From Ignavibacteria bacterium (GTDB lineage: Bacteria > Bacteroidota > Ignavibacteria > Ignavibacteriales > Ignavibacteriaceae), in NCBI GenBank assembly GCA_030648225.1, contig JAUSIA010000244.1, forward strand, positions 1-5,823: 5,823 nt of DNA, read 5' to 3'. Below the pieces are notes generated by a model, which saw only the letters and a program-made list of their open reading frames with translations, made no database searches and was not told the origin of the DNA. A program made the translations under genes and the position numbers. Below, piece by piece: positions 4,677 to 5,823 of the stretch (the first letter of the stretch is position 1; each line of letters starts with the position of its first letter).

Positions 4677-5823
4677 ATTTTATCAGAAGAAGTTTTTTTG
4701 TCTCAATATAATTACCGGCTTTAAGCTGATAGAAATAAGTTCCGCTTGAAAGATTATAAACATCTCCGCCGTAGGCGGATACGCCTTTGGCGGAAAATTC
4801 TATTTCATAAATTCCAGGTTCTTTTACATCATTAACCAGAGTTGCAATTTCATTTCCCAGCATATCGTAAACTTTGATTATTACCAATTGTTGACTGCCA
4901 ACTGCAAATTCTATTTTCGTTGTCGGATTAAAAGGGTTTGGATAATTTTGGTAAAGGGCAAACTTCTCTGGTATTCCTACTTCTATTTCTACAATATCTG
5001 AGTATTTGAAAGAACCATCAAAATCTATCTGGTTTAATCTGTAAAAAAATTTTCCTGTTTTAACTTCGGAATCTATAAATGAATAGTCCGATTGATTAGT
5101 TGTAGTTCCATTCCCATTTACAAAACCAATCTTTTCCCAAGCTTGAACGGGCGTAGTCGAAGACGAAGCCCTTTCTATTTCAAATCCCGAATTATTTATT
5201 TCAGTTGATGTAACCCATTCAAGAATTACATTATTCCCATTCACAAATGCTGTGAATGAAGTGAGCTCAACTGGAACAATGCTGTACCATGTATCGTTTT
5301 TATAAACTCCCTTAGAATAATAACCAATGTATAACATATTGTTTATGTCTGCTGCAATAAAGTTAGGAAAATCTGTAGAACCGGAAGGCAAACCTGCTGA
5401 TAAAGAATTCCAGTTATTTCCGTTATCAGAAGAATAGAAAACACCGTTTGCATTTGTAGCAGCAAGAAAAACTCCGTTATTTAATTTTTTCATAGCAGTA
5501 ACAGGTGATCCAAAAGAAATAGTTGGAAGTACTTGCCAGGTTTCTCCATTATCAACAGAATATTTTATGGAGAAATCATCAAAGGCTGCATAAATATTTT
5601 TTCCATCTGAATACATTGCAGTTAATCGAATGCTGAAGTTCACTGAATCCCAGCTTACACCAAAATCATTAGAATAAAAAATCACTTCTTCAACAAAAAA
5701 AGTTAAGCCGCTGAAAAATATTGAACCGTTATCATTCACAGCTAAAAATTTGGAAAGGAAAAAAACTGTGTCAGAATTAAAAACCTGAGTCCAAATAGTT
5801 CCTGAATCAGAAGAATGATAAAG
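4675..5823 (-). CDS. T9SS-exported Asp-box (BNR) repeat protein, 5' end cut by window edge
   Basis: The frame is open to the right edge, giving 382 visible residues (numbered here from base 5823). Four Asp-box motifs S-x-D-x-G-x-x-W are seen: SSDSGTIW (4-11), SNDFGVSW (51-58), SVDNGETW (89-96) and SSDNGNNW (131-138), 38-47 residues apart, as in beta-propeller blades. A fibronectin-like linker follows, starting PVELTSF (184-190) and including GFEIER (213-218). The C-terminus is a type IX secretion sorting domain: YQNYPNPFNPTT (291-302), then VYDMLGNEIATLVN, and LSSGTYFYQLKAG near the end. The protein should therefore cross the outer membrane and be cell-attached or released. Asp-box propellers occur in sialidases and in many non-enzymatic surface proteins; no catalytic motif is visible, so no enzymatic role is claimed. 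A GTG at 5739 is not the real start, because an Asp-box lies upstream of it. Two stretches look like repeat DNA inserted in frame: residues 344-353 and about 219-228. Confidence 0.92.
   Translation of the reverse strand, partial: LYHSSDSGTIWTQVFNSDTVFFLSKFLAVNDNGSIFFSGLTFFVEEVIFYSNDFGVSWDSVNFSIRLTAMYSDGKNIYAAFDDFSIKYSVDNGETWQVLPTISFGSPVTAMKKLNNGVFLAATNANGVFYSSDNGNNWNSLSAGLPSGSTDFPNFIAADINNMLYIGYYSKGVYKNDTWYSIVPVELTSFTAFVNGNNVILEWVTSTEINNSGFEIERASSSTTPVQAWEKIGFVNGNGTTTNQSDYSFIDSEVKTGKFFYRLNQIDFDGSFKYSDIVEIEVGIPEKFALYQNYPNPFNPTTKIEFAVGSQQLVIIKVYDMLGNEIATLVNDVKEPGIYEIEFSAKGVSAYGGDVYNLSSGTYFYQLKAGNYIETKKLLLIK
4765..4794. repeat. In-frame 30-bp palindromic repeat inside the T9SS sorting domain
   Basis: Two 15-bp units lie in tandem. 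The first is a perfect 6-bp stem TCCGCC/GGCGGA with loop GTA (4765-4779). The second (4780-4794) is the same design with loop TTT and one mismatch. They encode SAKGV-SAYGG on the minus strand, exactly ten codons. Without them the protein would read EIEFDVYNLSSGTYF, the ungapped pattern of the sorting domain. The GC-rich block stands out in AT-rich surroundings. Confidence 0.75.
5141..5169. repeat. Degenerate intragenic copy of the GAGC..TCGA hairpin repeat
   Basis: Within the minus-strand surface-protein gene, GGGCGTAGTCGA (5149-5160) resembles the loops of the hairpins at 3156-3210 (GAGC-N-TCGA). The ends GCTT (5141-5144) and AAGC (5166-5169) can still pair. It encodes the low-complexity ASSSTTPVQA between ER and WEKIGFV, where related linkers normally have fewer residues. 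The stem is mostly lost, so the assignment is tentative. Confidence 0.4.

Noticed and set aside
5737..5739. GTG as the start of the Asp-box protein
   Set aside because: The frame continues to the right edge and contains another Asp-box (SSDSGTIW) upstream of this codon.

Overview
The window looks like a stretch of chromosome from an AT-rich member of the Bacteroidota/Chlorobi (FCB) group, most likely an Ignavibacteria-type organism. The main clue is the right-hand gene: it ends in a type IX secretion (T9SS) sorting domain of the YQNYPNPFNPTT type, preceded by Asp-box repeats and a PVELTSF..W linker, a layout typical of secreted proteins in that group. Most genes lack a strong Shine-Dalgarno sequence, which also fits. 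The lineage is inferred from protein style, not from a marker gene comparison.

Layout, left to right: (1) the 3' nearly complete part of ruvB (+), cut by the left edge; (2) a 227-bp gap holding a striking symmetric element of four small hairpins; (3) a complete secreted M1-family metallopeptidase (+); (4) a 112-bp gap holding two head-to-head hairpins; (5) a Rieske-type ring-hydroxylating oxygenase alpha subunit (+) that is open throughout but has lost the segment carrying the first half of its iron-sulfur site; (6) a 290-bp gap with a degenerate hairpin repeat and then a 9-bp palindrome that may be an operator; (7) a small CsbD-family stress protein gene (+) with a strong ribosome binding site and an intrinsic terminator; (8) on the minus strand, the 3' part of a large T9SS-exported Asp-box (BNR) protein, cut by the right edge.

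The genes do not form an obvious pathway: DNA repair, secreted proteolysis, a redox enzyme, stress response and a surface protein sit as separate units divided by repeat-filled gaps. What links the window is small palindromic repeats. At least four kinds occur between genes, and two also appear inside the coding sequence of the T9SS protein. One of these is exactly 30 bp (10 codons), and removing it on paper restores a canonical sorting domain.

I see no complete new defence, mobile or RNA-guided system. The points most worth a second look are the repeat insertions in coding sequence, the four-hairpin symmetric element, the internally deleted Rieske protein, and the palindrome ahead of the CsbD gene.
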